NCBI GenBank assembly: GCA_964499365.1
Contig: CAZCKU010000010.1
Span: 112,658 to 176,657, forward strand
DNA: 64,000 bases
Direction: 5' to 3'
DNA from: PALSA-1316 sp964499365
Lineage (GTDB): Bacteria; Nitrospirota; Thermodesulfovibrionia; Thermodesulfovibrionales; UBA6898
Shown here: positions 51,774-59,338 of the stretch, in pieces
Layout of the letters: the number at the start of each line of letters is the position of its first letter
How positions within the stretch are numbered: the stretch's first letter is position 1
Made by a program: the position numbers and the translations under genes
The notes under the pieces: model-generated
Seen by the model: the letters and a program-made list of their open reading frames with translations, nothing else
The model's database searches: none
Told to the model about the DNA's origin: nothing

Positions 51774-52417
51774 TTCTTCCTCCCCGAGATTACGACCTTG
51801 ACCCTGACTGCAGTGACCTCCGGCGTTACATTGGCCCCGGAGGCGTCGATCTCAAGGCTCTGGGAGATCGTTTCATAAAGTCCGGTAATGTCCAGCGCCT
51901 CTGTCTTGAGCCCTGATATCTTTCTGACATCAGACTTCAGCCCCTGGATGACAACGGTCCGGGGCTCAACCTCGATTGCCTTGACTGCAAAGCCCTGTTC
52001 AGGGACCCCGGTGACAAGCGGCGTGACCGGGACCGCCTTTGTTGCGGTCTCGTCCATGCGGACCTTAAACGACGAAGGCGTCACCGTGGTGACCGTCATG
52101 GCATAGGGCAGTCTGATTTCGTCCTTGCTGATATAGAACGTGCCCTCTCCTTTTTTAGCCTTGCCGAGATCGACCATCACCCGGATGTTCGAGGCCTTGA
52201 TGTTCTTCATCAGCCGCTCCTGGCCGCGTATGTTGACCACGGCAACTTTGCTGCTGCTGCCGGCTATACCGAGGCCGGCCGGGATATTCCTGAATTCGAT
52301 CGGGACCTCAACCGACATTTCAGACTGACCGCGCGACGTGACAAAATACCACAGGAAGAGCGCGATCAGGATCGCTGAAATCTTGAGTCCGATGTTCTCG
52401 GTCAGCAGCTTCCTCAT
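51770..52417 (-). CDS. ybbR: YbbR/CdaR-family protein, 215 aa
   Basis: One N-terminal membrane helix (ISAILIALFLWYFV) is followed by two YbbR beta domains (e.g. VEVPIEFRNIPAGL; VTPLVTGVPEQGFAV). In Firmicutes the homologue CdaR binds and modulates CdaA at the membrane. The gene overlaps both cdaA and glmM by 4 bases, which keeps the same three-protein module here. Confidence 0.88.
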   Translation of the reverse strand: MRKLLTENIGLKISAILIALFLWYFVTSRGQSEMSVEVPIEFRNIPAGLGIAGSSSKVAVVNIRGQERLMKNIKASNIRVMVDLGKAKKGEGTFYISKDEIRLPYAMTVTTVTPSSFKVRMDETATKAVPVTPLVTGVPEQGFAVKAIEVEPRTVVIQGLKSDVRKISGLKTEALDITGLYETISQSLEIDASGANVTPEVTAVRVKVVISGRKK

Positions 52418-53193
52418 TTCTTCACCTTCTTTACCGTGAACAGGTCTGTGAGCAGATCCCGCAGGGCGCCCATGTCGATCTTATTTTCGAGTTTGCCGTC
52501 GATTGCCACCGAGATTGAGCCGAGCTCTTCCGACACAATGATCGCAACAGCGTCCGTCTCCTCGGTGAGACCGATGCCCGCGCGGTGGCGGGTGCCCAGT
52601 GCCTTGTCGACCTCAGTCCTGAGGGTTATCGGAAGAAAGCACCCGGCTGCGGCAATCCGGTTTCCCTTGATGATGACCGCGCCGTCATGGATCGGCGATG
52701 TCGGATGGAAGATGCTGAGCAGGAGTTCCTTCGAGACCTTTGCGTCCAGCAGCGTCCCCACCTCAACAAAGTCCTTGAGGCTGGTGTCCCGCTCAATGAC
52801 GATAAGGCCGCCGATCTTCCTGTTGGCGAGAGAGACTGCAGCCCTGACCACCTCTTCAAGCGATTTGAGCTCCTCTGCCTTGGTGAAGGTCGTCAGAAAC
52901 TGCGCCTCGCCGATGTGTGCGAGGGCCCTTCTGATCTCGGGCTGAAAAAGGACGACCATGGCGATCACGATCTGTGCCCAGAAGCTCTGGACGAGCCAGT
53001 CGATCGTGAACAGCTCAAGATGCCGCGAGGCAAGAGAGGCCAGGAGCAGCATCCCCAGCCCGATCAGCATCTGGGCCGCCTTGGTGCCTTTTATGATACG
53101 GAGCAGGCGGTAGATGATAACCGAGACGAGAAAGATGTCAAGGAAATCCAGCACCCACCTGTGTTGTCGAAAGAGTTCTATCATGTTCGTCAT
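52414..53193 (-). CDS. cdaA: diadenylate cyclase CdaA, 259 aa
   Basis: Makes cyclic di-AMP from two ATP. Three N-terminal membrane helices (~14-85) precede a DisA-N domain with the catalytic IHDGAVIIKG and GTRHRAG motifs. The open frame continues 85 codons upstream, but that part is Pro/Arg/Cys-rich and lies across an A+T-rich promoter-like region, so ATG 53193 is taken; ribosome binding is by GGGAAG. Cyclic di-AMP usually tunes osmolyte transport and cell-wall stress. Confidence 0.93.
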   Translation of the reverse strand: MTNMIELFRQHRWVLDFLDIFLVSVIIYRLLRIIKGTKAAQMLIGLGMLLLASLASRHLELFTIDWLVQSFWAQIVIAMVVLFQPEIRRALAHIGEAQFLTTFTKAEELKSLEEVVRAAVSLANRKIGGLIVIERDTSLKDFVEVGTLLDAKVSKELLLSIFHPTSPIHDGAVIIKGNRIAAAGCFLPITLRTEVDKALGTRHRAGIGLTEETDAVAIIVSEELGSISVAIDGKLENKIDMGALRDLLTDLFTVKKVKK

Positions 53194-53221
53194 TTCGTGC
53201 TTCCCGACGTTCGTTCCGCCC

Positions 53222-53262
53222 CGGGATAGTATATATGAATTATATATGAACTGTCTGCAATT
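53222..53262 (-). promoter_or_regulatory. A+T-rich promoter region of the cdaA operon
   Basis: On the minus strand the stretch holds TTGCAG, then TATAAT-like and TATACT hexamers within about 30 bases, in otherwise G+C-rich DNA. The exact -35/-10 pairing is unclear. Confidence 0.45.
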
Positions 53263-53389
53263 TGCATGCGCGCCCTGGCAGAGCGGTTCTCTGACAAATG
53301 ACCGCTGCGCGCAGAAAGGCCTCCCCCCCGGACCCGGCCCCGGCGTTCCTTTACAAAGCCGGAGGCATGTTGCTATTATATAATGTTTT

Positions 53390-53482
53390 GGAGAGGTGCC
53401 CGAGCCGGCCGAAGGGAGCCGCCTGCTAAGCGGTTGTGGGGGTAACACCTTACCCAGGGTTCGAATCCCTGCCTCTCCGCCA
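53390..53482 (+). tRNA. tRNA-Ser (anticodon GCU)
   Basis: Acceptor arms GGAGAGG and CCTCTCC, discriminator G and encoded CCA (53480-53482). The anticodon stem CCGC/GCGG holds loop CTGCTAA with anticodon GCT at 53425-53427. A long variable arm, typical of class II serine tRNA, and the T-loop GTTCGAATC are present. TATAAT at 53379-53384 lies just upstream, and a T-run follows the CCA. Confidence 0.97.
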
Positions 53483-53570
53483 TTTTTTTGGCAAATGCGG
53501 TAATCAGCCCTGTGCTGGTAGTAATCATGGTTAACGTCTTTGACGGTTAACGTATCACGAGGAGGTTTTT

Positions 53571-54107
53571 ATGAAGAAAAAGATCCTGGCAGTAGCCTGC
53601 AGCCTGACACTGCTTGTCGCAGTCGGTGCCTGCAAAAAGAAAGAACAGACGGCCGTTCCGCCTGCGGGTGCACCCGGACAGCAGGGGCAGATGCCTCCTG
53701 GTCATCCGGGCGGAGACCAGCAGCAGGGCGGTGTGGTTATGCCGAAGGGCGAGATGAAAGTAGCGCTCTCTGATGCGGTCAAGGGTAAATGGAAGGGCGT
53801 TGTCCTTGTTATCGAGGACAAGGCGACCAAGAAGAGCTCTGAGCTGACGGCGAACCTGAACAGCGATGTGAAGATCCCGAATTCAAACCTGACCGTCAAG
53901 GTCGGCGACTTCCTTCCTGATTTCAAGATGGAGGGACTGTCGATTACCTCAACCACCAACGAGCTGAACAACCCTGCAGTCAAGGTCGTTGTGATGGAAG
54001 GCGACAAGGAAGTATTCAAGGGCTGGCTCTATTCCAAGTTCCCGACGATCCACCCGTTTGAGCATCCCAAGTACGCGATGCTCCTGAAGAGCGGCATCAA
54101 GAAGTAA
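53571..54107 (+). CDS. DUF2155 lipoprotein, 178 aa
   Basis: A lipoprotein signal with lipobox VGAC (C21) is followed by a Pro/Gly/Gln-rich linker (~30-58). The DUF2155 domain (~60-175) has GVVLVIEDKATKKSSELT, DFLPDFKMEGLSITS, 'NNPAVKVVVMEGDKEVFKGW' and FPTIHPFEHPKY. The family is common in Deltaproteobacteria and relatives; its function is unknown, presumably in the envelope. GAGGAGG lies 6 bases upstream of the ATG. Confidence 0.85.
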   Translation: MKKKILAVACSLTLLVAVGACKKKEQTAVPPAGAPGQQGQMPPGHPGGDQQQGGVVMPKGEMKVALSDAVKGKWKGVVLVIEDKATKKSSELTANLNSDVKIPNSNLTVKVGDFLPDFKMEGLSITSTTNELNNPAVKVVVMEGDKEVFKGWLYSKFPTIHPFEHPKYAMLLKSGIKK

Positions 54108-54130
54108 GCGTGATTTGTTGCGGCCTATGT

Positions 54131-54207
54131 GCGCCCTTAGCTCAGCTGGATAGAGCGTCGGACTACGAATCCGCAGGTCGGGGGTTCGACTCCCTCAGGG
54201 CGCGCCA
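54131..54207 (+). tRNA. tRNA-Arg (anticodon ACG), apparent attachment site
   Basis: Acceptor arms GCGCCCT and AGGGCGC, anticodon loop CTACGAA with anticodon ACG at 54165-54167, T-loop GTTCGAC and encoded CCA (54205-54207). The 3' end lies 14 bases from the stop of a tyrosine recombinase gene, the standard position for integration into a tRNA 3' end. No second copy of the tRNA end was seen to the right within the window. Confidence 0.97.
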
Positions 54208-54221
54208 ATAAAAACAAGTAG

Positions 54222-55226
54222 TTACGCCCCTTTCCGTTTTGGATAGGGGTGACTTTTAGGGGGGACTTTAAGTCCCTCCAATTTTTTTATAGCCCTTTTT
54301 GTGCCGTCCCCCAAAGACCGTAAATACAGATCTGTGGTGGTGGCTCGCTCGTGTCCGAGTAGCTTCTGAATCTCCGTTGTCCCTACCCCTCGTTTTGACA
54401 GCAGACTGGCTCCGAAGTGCCGGAAGCAATGAAAGCTGAAATGTCTGACCTTGGCGTTCTTGCAGAGGGTCCGCATGAATCGTTTTCTGTCTCGGTAGGG
54501 TTTCCCCGTCTCGGGATTGGTAAAGACATATTCTCCCACCTTGGGTAGCGCATCCAGGACTTCTGCCAGTACCGCGTTGATCGGCACCCGGATTTCTTTT
54601 AAATCCGAATTGCGGGCCTTCCGGGTATAAAGCGAAAGATAGTCTCCGTGGATGTCATCCCATCTGAGATTATTCACGGCGGTTATCCTGCCCAGCGTAT
54701 GGGCGATAACCAAGAGGTAGAGCTGGTCTAGCCCTGTGGCCAGGCCGATGACCTTCAGAACGTCTTCTTCCGGGGGAACATATCTTTTGGCGGGGGTTAT
54801 GGGGAACTTCTGGATCTTGGCGGCGGGATTGTATTCAAACCATTCCCGCTGGATGCCGTGGTTGAAGAGGGCCTTGATCAGTCTCAGATGCTTGTTGGCC
54901 TTATGAGTGCTTTTCCGGGCCATTTCATTCAGATAATCTTCGAGGTCGTCCCTGGTTATTTCTTTCTTCTGTCCCCATCTGAGTATTAACTTTTCAATGA
55001 GCGCTTTGTTCTCTTTGAAGTGCTTGTGGCTTCTCTTGCTGTCCAGGTCTTCAAGTCTTTTCTCGCATAAGCCGATAAAGTCCGTATTTATCTGCCTGAG
55101 ATTTGTTCTGGCTTTGGCCTCCGCTGTTCTTGCTTCCTGTTTGGTTTCGTATCCTCCCTTTCGCATTCGTCTGCTGTCTTTCCAAAAGTCGTACTTCCAT
55201 TTCCCTTGATGCCTGTAGACTGTCAT
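54222..55226 (-). CDS. tyrosine recombinase/integrase, 334 aa
   Basis: The arm-binding N-terminus (MTVYRHQGKWKYDFW...) and a core-binding domain (~65-130) lead to the catalytic domain. It keeps R180 (HTLGRIT, without the usual 'GLR'), K203, H266-x-x-R269 (HCFRH), H292 (LLGHERATTT) and nucleophile Y301 (DLYL). AAGGAGGTGG before the ATG lies inside the upstream excisionase-like gene. Position next to tRNA-Arg identifies it as the enzyme that put the element there. Confidence 0.93.
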   Translation of the reverse strand: MTVYRHQGKWKYDFWKDSRRMRKGGYETKQEARTAEAKARTNLRQINTDFIGLCEKRLEDLDSKRSHKHFKENKALIEKLILRWGQKKEITRDDLEDYLNEMARKSTHKANKHLRLIKALFNHGIQREWFEYNPAAKIQKFPITPAKRYVPPEEDVLKVIGLATGLDQLYLLVIAHTLGRITAVNNLRWDDIHGDYLSLYTRKARNSDLKEIRVPINAVLAEVLDALPKVGEYVFTNPETGKPYRDRKRFMRTLCKNAKVRHFSFHCFRHFGASLLSKRGVGTTEIQKLLGHERATTTDLYLRSLGDGTKRAIKKLEGLKVPPKSHPYPKRKGA

Positions 55227-55380
55227 CTCGCCACCTCCTTAGGATTTCTTCAAATGTCGCTTTTTCAAAGCGAACGAGACTGCCGATCTTAAATCCTCCA
55301 AACAGTTCGTAGTTCTTGTAGACGAACCATTTAGAACACTTAAGGATTTCGGCAATCTCTTCCGCTTTTAAAATTTCCAT
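55051..55380 (-). CDS. excisionase-like helix-turn-helix protein, 109 aa
   Basis: Residues 1-55 form a MerR/HTH-17-type winged helix (LKAEEIAEILKCSKWFVYKNYELFGGFKIGSLVRFEKATFEEIL) as in excisionases and recombination directionality factors. The frame then runs on for ~50 polar residues over the first 176 bases of the integrase gene in another frame. That tail may be real or the price of a late stop. The overlap would couple excisionase and integrase translation. Confidence 0.7.
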   Translation of the reverse strand: MEILKAEEIAEILKCSKWFVYKNYELFGGFKIGSLVRFEKATFEEILRRWRDDSLQASREMEVRLLERQQTNAKGRIRNQTGSKNSGGQSQNKSQADKYGLYRLMREKT

Positions 55381-55392
55381 TTGGGTCCGATG

Positions 55393-56487
55393 TCAGCCTT
55401 CCTGCGGCTCCAGCTTAAACCAGCCTTTGCCTAGACTCTGGGGTTCCACCCGCTTGACCTCCATTTTCCGGAAAAAAGGTGGCCTCGGCGCGCGGGCGAT
55501 GCCGCGTTCCTTGGGCGTGAGATAGGCCACATGATACTTCTCCAGAAACTGCAGGACCGGTGGCGGACAAGCGAATTCTCGGGCGATAGCGGCAGCTTCC
55601 CTGGCTCCGATACGATAAGTGAGAATCGTTCCGACATTGCACATGACCCGGGTCAGCTTTTCATCGATAACCGCGAAATCCTGTGTCGCCATCACGGTTC
55701 CCAGTTTGAATTTCCGACCCTCTTTCAGGATGTCCAGGAAATTGAAGTTAACGAACAGATGACATTCATCCACATACAGCGCCAGGGGCTTGTAAACAGC
55801 CGGTCTTTCGTAGCGGAAATAGTTCTTCACTCCCTGGCTGATAATGTTGCCGGCAAAGATCATTTTCTCCCGGCTCATCCCGAAGGCATCAAGAATGAAG
55901 GTCTCGCCTTTTTGAATCAGATCGCCCCAGGCCACTGAGCGGTTTCCGCAGAGGATGGGCTGCATCCGTTCGTCATTCAAGAGAAAGTTCAGGCGCTGGA
56001 TGATGCCGTCGCGCGTCTCATTGTCGCCGGAGAGGTTGGTAATATAGTCCTTAACCGCGATCAGGTTCCGCCGGTTATTACCCAGACACCACTTGACCGC
56101 TCGATCCATGAGGGAGCGCATCTTGACGGTAAAGGAAGTATTGGGTGTGGTCAACTGGATGACCTGGTTCAAGGCTTCGGCGATATTGTCCGAAATCTGG
56201 TTCGGGTCATAGGGAGCCTGCATCGGATTGATTGAAACCGGATTTTCCAGGGAACAATAATGCGCCCGGCCTTTGGAGATGGAATAGCAGTCACGCGCCA
56301 GAAAGCCGGACGGTTCAATCAGGATTTTGGCGTAGGGGTAGTGGCAATCCTGCGACCACCAGTTGGTGATGGCCGCACTCTTGCCGGTCCCGCTTTTTCC
56401 CAGCATCATGATCCCGGTGTATCGGTCGGCGGTATAGACCGGGACATACTCTGAATTCAATCCGATTTTAAGCCGGCTGAGTTCCAA
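55393..56487 (-). CDS. TraD/VirD4/HerA-like P-loop ATPase, 364 aa
   Basis: Walker A is GKSGTGKS (30-37). Walker B is LALYVDECH (~240). A sensor-like 'GTVMATQDFAVID' and a C-terminal motif FLEKYHVAYLTPKERGIARA follow. The domain belongs to the FtsK/HerA/VirD4 group that pumps DNA. It lacks an N-terminal membrane anchor, which neighbouring small membrane proteins might supply. The start is TTG at 56487, given by GGAGGA 7 bases upstream, inside the previous gene. It may drive conjugative transfer, packaging or segregation of the element; context does not decide. Confidence 0.75.
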   Translation of the reverse strand: MELSRLKIGLNSEYVPVYTADRYTGIMMLGKSGTGKSAAITNWWSQDCHYPYAKILIEPSGFLARDCYSISKGRAHYCSLENPVSINPMQAPYDPNQISDNIAEALNQVIQLTTPNTSFTVKMRSLMDRAVKWCLGNNRRNLIAVKDYITNLSGDNETRDGIIQRLNFLLNDERMQPILCGNRSVAWGDLIQKGETFILDAFGMSREKMIFAGNIISQGVKNYFRYERPAVYKPLALYVDECHLFVNFNFLDILKEGRKFKLGTVMATQDFAVIDEKLTRVMCNVGTILTYRIGAREAAAIAREFACPPPVLQFLEKYHVAYLTPKERGIARAPRPPFFRKMEVKRVEPQSLGKGWFKLEPQEG

Positions 56488-56920
56488 GGAGGTCCTCCGT
56501 TTCTTTTAACCTAACTTTCAGCTCCACTTCATTGAGCTTGACCTCGCCCTGCAGTAGCATGTTTTTCAGCTGAACACCGATCAGTTCAGCCTGCGCCCGC
56601 TGCTCCTCGATATCCATCATCACAATTTCATGGTTATACCGCTTCAGACTGGTCTCCATCTTCTTGCTGAAGGTGACGATCTCATGGATGGTATCGAGAT
56701 TGGCCTTCACGTGCCGGTTCTTGTTTTCGGCGATGCTGGCCTCGCGGTCGGTGGCTCTGACCAGGCGAAGTTTCTTCCAGTTATGGAAAAAATCCTGAAC
56801 GATGCCGCTACCCCATTCCATCTGCGGCACGGGCACCGGCATTGCGTTGGCCAAGAGATCCGGCAGAAGCGGCATAATCGGCTGCGGCAGTGTTCCTTCG
56901 AATTTCTTAATGTCTGACAT
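56468..56920 (-). CDS. unknown helical protein of the element, 150 aa
   Basis: Not recognised. A Pro-rich N-terminus (PQPIMPLLPDLLANAMPVPVP) is followed by a long charged, probably coiled-coil region (~60-145). No membrane helix. GGGAGGGCAAG precedes the ATG. It overlaps the ATPase gene by 20 bases and the 63-aa gene by 14, so it is likely a stoichiometric partner of the ATPase. Confidence 0.7.
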   Translation of the reverse strand: MSDIKKFEGTLPQPIMPLLPDLLANAMPVPVPQMEWGSGIVQDFFHNWKKLRLVRATDREASIAENKNRHVKANLDTIHEIVTFSKKMETSLKRYNHEIVMMDIEEQRAQAELIGVQLKNMLLQGEVKLNEVELKVRLKETEDLLGTQPA

Positions 56921-57098
56921 CTTGCCCTCCCGTGAATCTGCCCAGCGCTTCCGTCCAGGCCCTGGTCGCTTCCATCCGCTGTTGTTGCATGAGCATATCG
57001 GCCTGGGCTTTCCGTTTGCCCAGAGCTGTGCCGATAATCAACCCTAAGACGAAAGCTCCGACGATAGCCAGATAGGTCCAATCAGTAATCGTAGCCAT
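56907..57098 (-). CDS. small membrane protein of the element, 63 aa
   Basis: One N-terminal membrane helix (YLAIVGAFVLGLIIGTALG) and a short cytoplasmic amphipathic tail rich in Gln, Met and Arg. GGAGGAAAGAAC precedes the ATG. It overlaps both neighbours. Size and place suggest a membrane anchor for the ATPase complex. No family recognised. Confidence 0.7.
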   Translation of the reverse strand: MATITDWTYLAIVGAFVLGLIIGTALGKRKAQADMLMQQQRMEATRAWTEALGRFTGGQDVRH

Positions 57099-57501
57099 GT
57101 TCTTTCCTCCATGCTTGGCATTTGTTTTCTACTCCCAAAAAATTGGGGGCCTTGAGACTACACTCGTAATCGATCTCAGCCTTGCTTGTCTTCTGTCTTT
57201 TGTTTTCCCGATAGGTCCTCCTTTCCGTGTCAATCTCGGTTTCGTAGACGGCCGGATACATCCGGGCTCTGGGTGACGGGTAGTAGTTGATCGGTGCGCG
57301 CTCAGGTGCCGGCACGACGATGATTCTTTCCGTAGTCTTTTCGATTATCTCCGGCTCTTTAACTACCACCGGTCTTTCGACATAGATCGGTTTTTCCTGG
57401 GTTATCGTGCGGTTAACGATCACTTCTTTGACCGGCGGTTCCGTTTTGAGCAGCTGGAACACGGCAAACAGCACCACTGCGAAGGCTATAACCTCTTTCA
57501 T
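57082..57501 (-). CDS. membrane-anchored protein of the element, 139 aa
   Basis: An N-terminal hydrophobic helix (VIAFAVVLFAVFQLL) is followed by a Pro/Glu/Val-rich spacer (PVKEVIVNRTITQEKPIYVE...) and a basic C-terminal part with two cysteines (DYECSLKAP; NKCQAW). It may span the envelope with a stiff stalk, as TonB-like or VirB10-like proteins do, but there is no homology I can name. Its ATG overlaps the stop of the replication-relaxation-like gene by 4 bases. Confidence 0.65.
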   Translation of the reverse strand: MKEVIAFAVVLFAVFQLLKTEPPVKEVIVNRTITQEKPIYVERPVVVKEPEIIEKTTERIIVVPAPERAPINYYPSPRARMYPAVYETEIDTERRTYRENKRQKTSKAEIDYECSLKAPNFLGVENKCQAWRKEHGYDY

Positions 57502-58037
57502 ATGACCCCCTGTAGGTAGGCGCTAAAACCGACGAGGTCGGTTACGGTAACGATCTCGTAGTGCGGAATCTTGTGGGTAAATAGGTTAGAAAGGAACTGG
57601 GTCGCTTCCGGCCAGTTATTCCAGCTGTTGATCTTCTGCTCCAGATAGGCTTCGGTCTCGGTATTGCAGACTTCCAGAATCAGGCAGAGCCCCTGGTTAT
57701 GGCGAGTTAACAGGACAATCGCGTCCGGGCGTAACCCGATAGGGGTAGCTATCTCGCGCTGGATATGACTAGTTACAGGTAGTTTGAGGATTTCGGCTAA
57801 GGCTTTGGTTATGAGGCGGGCGTGCTCCTTGTACTGGCTCCGGCAGTCTAGGGTGCGGTAGTAGCCGTCACCCCGCTGCAATTGACCGAGCGCTACAAGT
57901 TCATTGAGTTTCTTCTGGGCGTTGACGCGGGAAGACTGGAGATTGGCATACAGCTTTTTGGCTAAGAGGATTTCGCCGACCGTGAGAGAATCGGCAATGC
58001 GAAGAGACTGCATGATATTGCTGACTGCTGAATACAT
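57498..58037 (-). CDS. replication-relaxation-like protein, 179 aa
   Basis: A winged-helix N-terminus (~20-65: LTVGEILLAKKLYAN ... LNELVALGQLQRGDGYY) is followed by a nuclease-like alpha/beta domain with RPDAIVLL (D105) and LILEVCNTETEAYLEQK (E122, K135). The P-D...E-x-x-x-T-E...K pattern is that of the replication-relaxation family found on plasmids and integrative elements, where it sits beside TraD-like ATPases. First gene of the element's operon; AAGGGAGGTATT precedes the ATG. Confidence 0.65.
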   Translation of the reverse strand: MYSAVSNIMQSLRIADSLTVGEILLAKKLYANLQSSRVNAQKKLNELVALGQLQRGDGYYRTLDCRSQYKEHARLITKALAEILKLPVTSHIQREIATPIGLRPDAIVLLTRHNQGLCLILEVCNTETEAYLEQKINSWNNWPEATQFLSNLFTHKIPHYEIVTVTDLVGFSAYLQGVI

Positions 58038-58050
58038 AATACCTCCCTTT

Positions 58051-58074
58051 TTGCTTTCTCTTGACGAGAAGCAA
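58051..58074 (-). promoter_or_regulatory. inverted repeat before the element operon
   Basis: TTGCTTTCTC and GAGAAGCAA form an imperfect inverted repeat around TTGAC just upstream of the first gene's ribosome-binding site, a likely repressor site. The region 58075-58419 beyond it is A+T-rich, contains a GGCGCCGGC block near 58300 and no gene I can support. Confidence 0.45.
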
Positions 58075-58419
58075 TTTTGGAGATATCACTGTATCCAGTC
58101 AGCAACACCAAATATATTCAGGTGATGGAATACCCGCCTCAAGCGGCATCACCACACTGACGCTCATGCCCACGTGAATCTGTCTGGATAAAACAGCCTT
58201 CACAAACACCAAGTATCAGCTAATTTCATTTTTAAGAAAAAAACTCAAAATGTCAATAGAAAATATTGCTCCAGACGGCAAAATTTCCCCTGGATCTGGT
58301 TAGGCGCCGGCAGGTGAAATAACCGACTCGTGGAAAAGAAGCTTGTCCGTTACCAAAAATATGTTGCGAAATCCATTGGTTATGCCTCGGTTAGGCTCCC
58401 CTTTTAAGGTTGATAATTC

Positions 58420-58563
58420 ATGAAGGCAGCAGCAAGTTTAAAAAGGGTGGTTTTTAGGGTCAATGGGGTCAGAGTGACGGACCTTGACACGAGCAAGGTG
58501 TCAGTACAATGGGAGAGGGAAGGAAAGTCCCGCTCTATGAGTCAAGCAGAGGTTAGGATCTGA
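58420..58563 (+). CDS. possible small protein, 47 aa
   Basis: An ATG frame preceded by TTAAGG encodes a basic protein (MKAAASLKRVVFRVNGVRV..., with LDTSKVSVQWEREGKS). A start-less minus-strand frame at ~58780-58890 reads ...LDTNKESVSGTSQREGKS, clearly related. So this is either a small gene or a remnant of a protein family duplicated in inverted orientation. It overlaps the convergent zinc-ribbon gene by 11 bases. Confidence 0.4.
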   Translation: MKAAASLKRVVFRVNGVRVTDLDTSKVSVQWEREGKSRSMSQAEVRI

Positions 58564-58842
58564 TGCGTCGGACAAAATCGCAGAAAGTCTCTCCGGTCAT
58601 TGCCCTGTCATCAGGATTCTCCTTAAGCTTTTCGGAGCATTTGGGACACAAGGCGTATGAGCCTACCAGGGTTCCCCCGAGTGCGTCTGATTCGCTGTAA
58701 TCGTCATTGCAGATGTCGCAGATGACGTCATCCCCGACATCGACTTTGATTAGAAACATATTAGGTCACCTCACTTTCTAGGCGAAGGACTTTCCTTCAC
58801 GCTGAGAGGTGCCACTGACGGATTCCTTGTTCGTGTCAAGGT
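58475..58842. repeat. inverted repeat pair flanking a small gene
   Basis: 58475-58530 and 58787-58842 are inverted copies. ACCTTGACACGA-(G/A)-CAAGG comes first in both, then GTCAGT, and both end in GAAGGAAAGTCC, with about 6 bases of length difference between. They are 256 bases apart and enclose the 68-aa gene. Both arms read as related peptides, so the repeat may come from duplicated coding sequence rather than transposon ends. Confidence 0.65.
58553..58759 (-). CDS. small zinc-ribbon-like protein, 68 aa
   Basis: Two CxxC pairs, CDIC (14-17) and CPKC (38-41), would bind one zinc. The N-terminus VDVGDDVICDICNDDY and the C-terminal TFCDFVRRIRS recall a short uncharacterised family I have seen in several bacteria. 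GAGGTGA 6 bases upstream of the ATG supports the start. It lies between the arms of an inverted repeat. Confidence 0.7.
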   Translation of the reverse strand: MFLIKVDVGDDVICDICNDDYSESDALGGTLVGSYALCPKCSEKLKENPDDRAMTGETFCDFVRRIRS

Positions 58843-59338
58843 GGAAGCGGAGCTGACTACCTATGCGCCGCAAAGTGGGGTTGTAGGGGGAACCCCTACC
58901 TCAACTTTAAATACATATTCGGTAAATATTTTTCCGAAAACTAACTGTTTCTACGGATCGCTAAATCATTAATCGCAACTTCGACCGAGGATACACCTGA
59001 GAGTCCGCAGTTAGCTATCGGTGCAACTCCGCAAAAATTTGTCCCGAACTACGCAGCAATGATTTTCTGGTAGCGGCGATTCAATTCCGGACCTCAATGG
59101 CAGGAGAGAGAACGGACAGTGTTTGTTTCTCCCAGTTATTCACGGAACATGGCGGCAACTTGGCGATAAATTAGTTTTACCCCGAAGTCTGCTCGACGTA
59201 AAGTCGCGCTCGAAGCAGGACCGCGGTCTCAGGTGCACCCTACTCCGCACTTTTTGATCAGTTGCAACTATTGAGGATTTCTGAAAGTAATGTTGGAACG
59301 ACAGCCATGAGCAAGCCGGCCACGGCGCTTTGCCGAAA
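58843..59338. other. gene-free A+T-rich stretch
   Basis: No supported gene in about 500 bases. The first ~50 bases can be read on the minus strand as the upstream part of the right inverted-repeat arm's peptide (no start codon). A small hairpin TAGGGGGAACCCCTA is at 58886-58900. The rest shows no repeat, terminator or RNA that I can name. Confidence 0.5.

Larger units (their letters stand above)
54208..58074 (-). mobile_element. tRNA-Arg-integrated element, left module
   Basis: Seven minus-strand genes with mutual overlaps or short gaps run from a replication-relaxation-like protein through three small proteins and a TraD/HerA-like ATPase to an excisionase-like protein and an integrase beside tRNA-Arg. 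Only the left boundary is clear. No relaxase, mating-pore genes, capsid or portal are present here, so it may be a mobilisable or satellite element, or one whose other half lies beyond base 64000. Confidence 0.65.

Noticed and set aside
58475..58900. Group II intron or other catalytic RNA
   Set aside because: Some phrases felt intron-like, but no domain V hairpin or boundary sequences could be recognised, and both repeat arms make sense as peptides.
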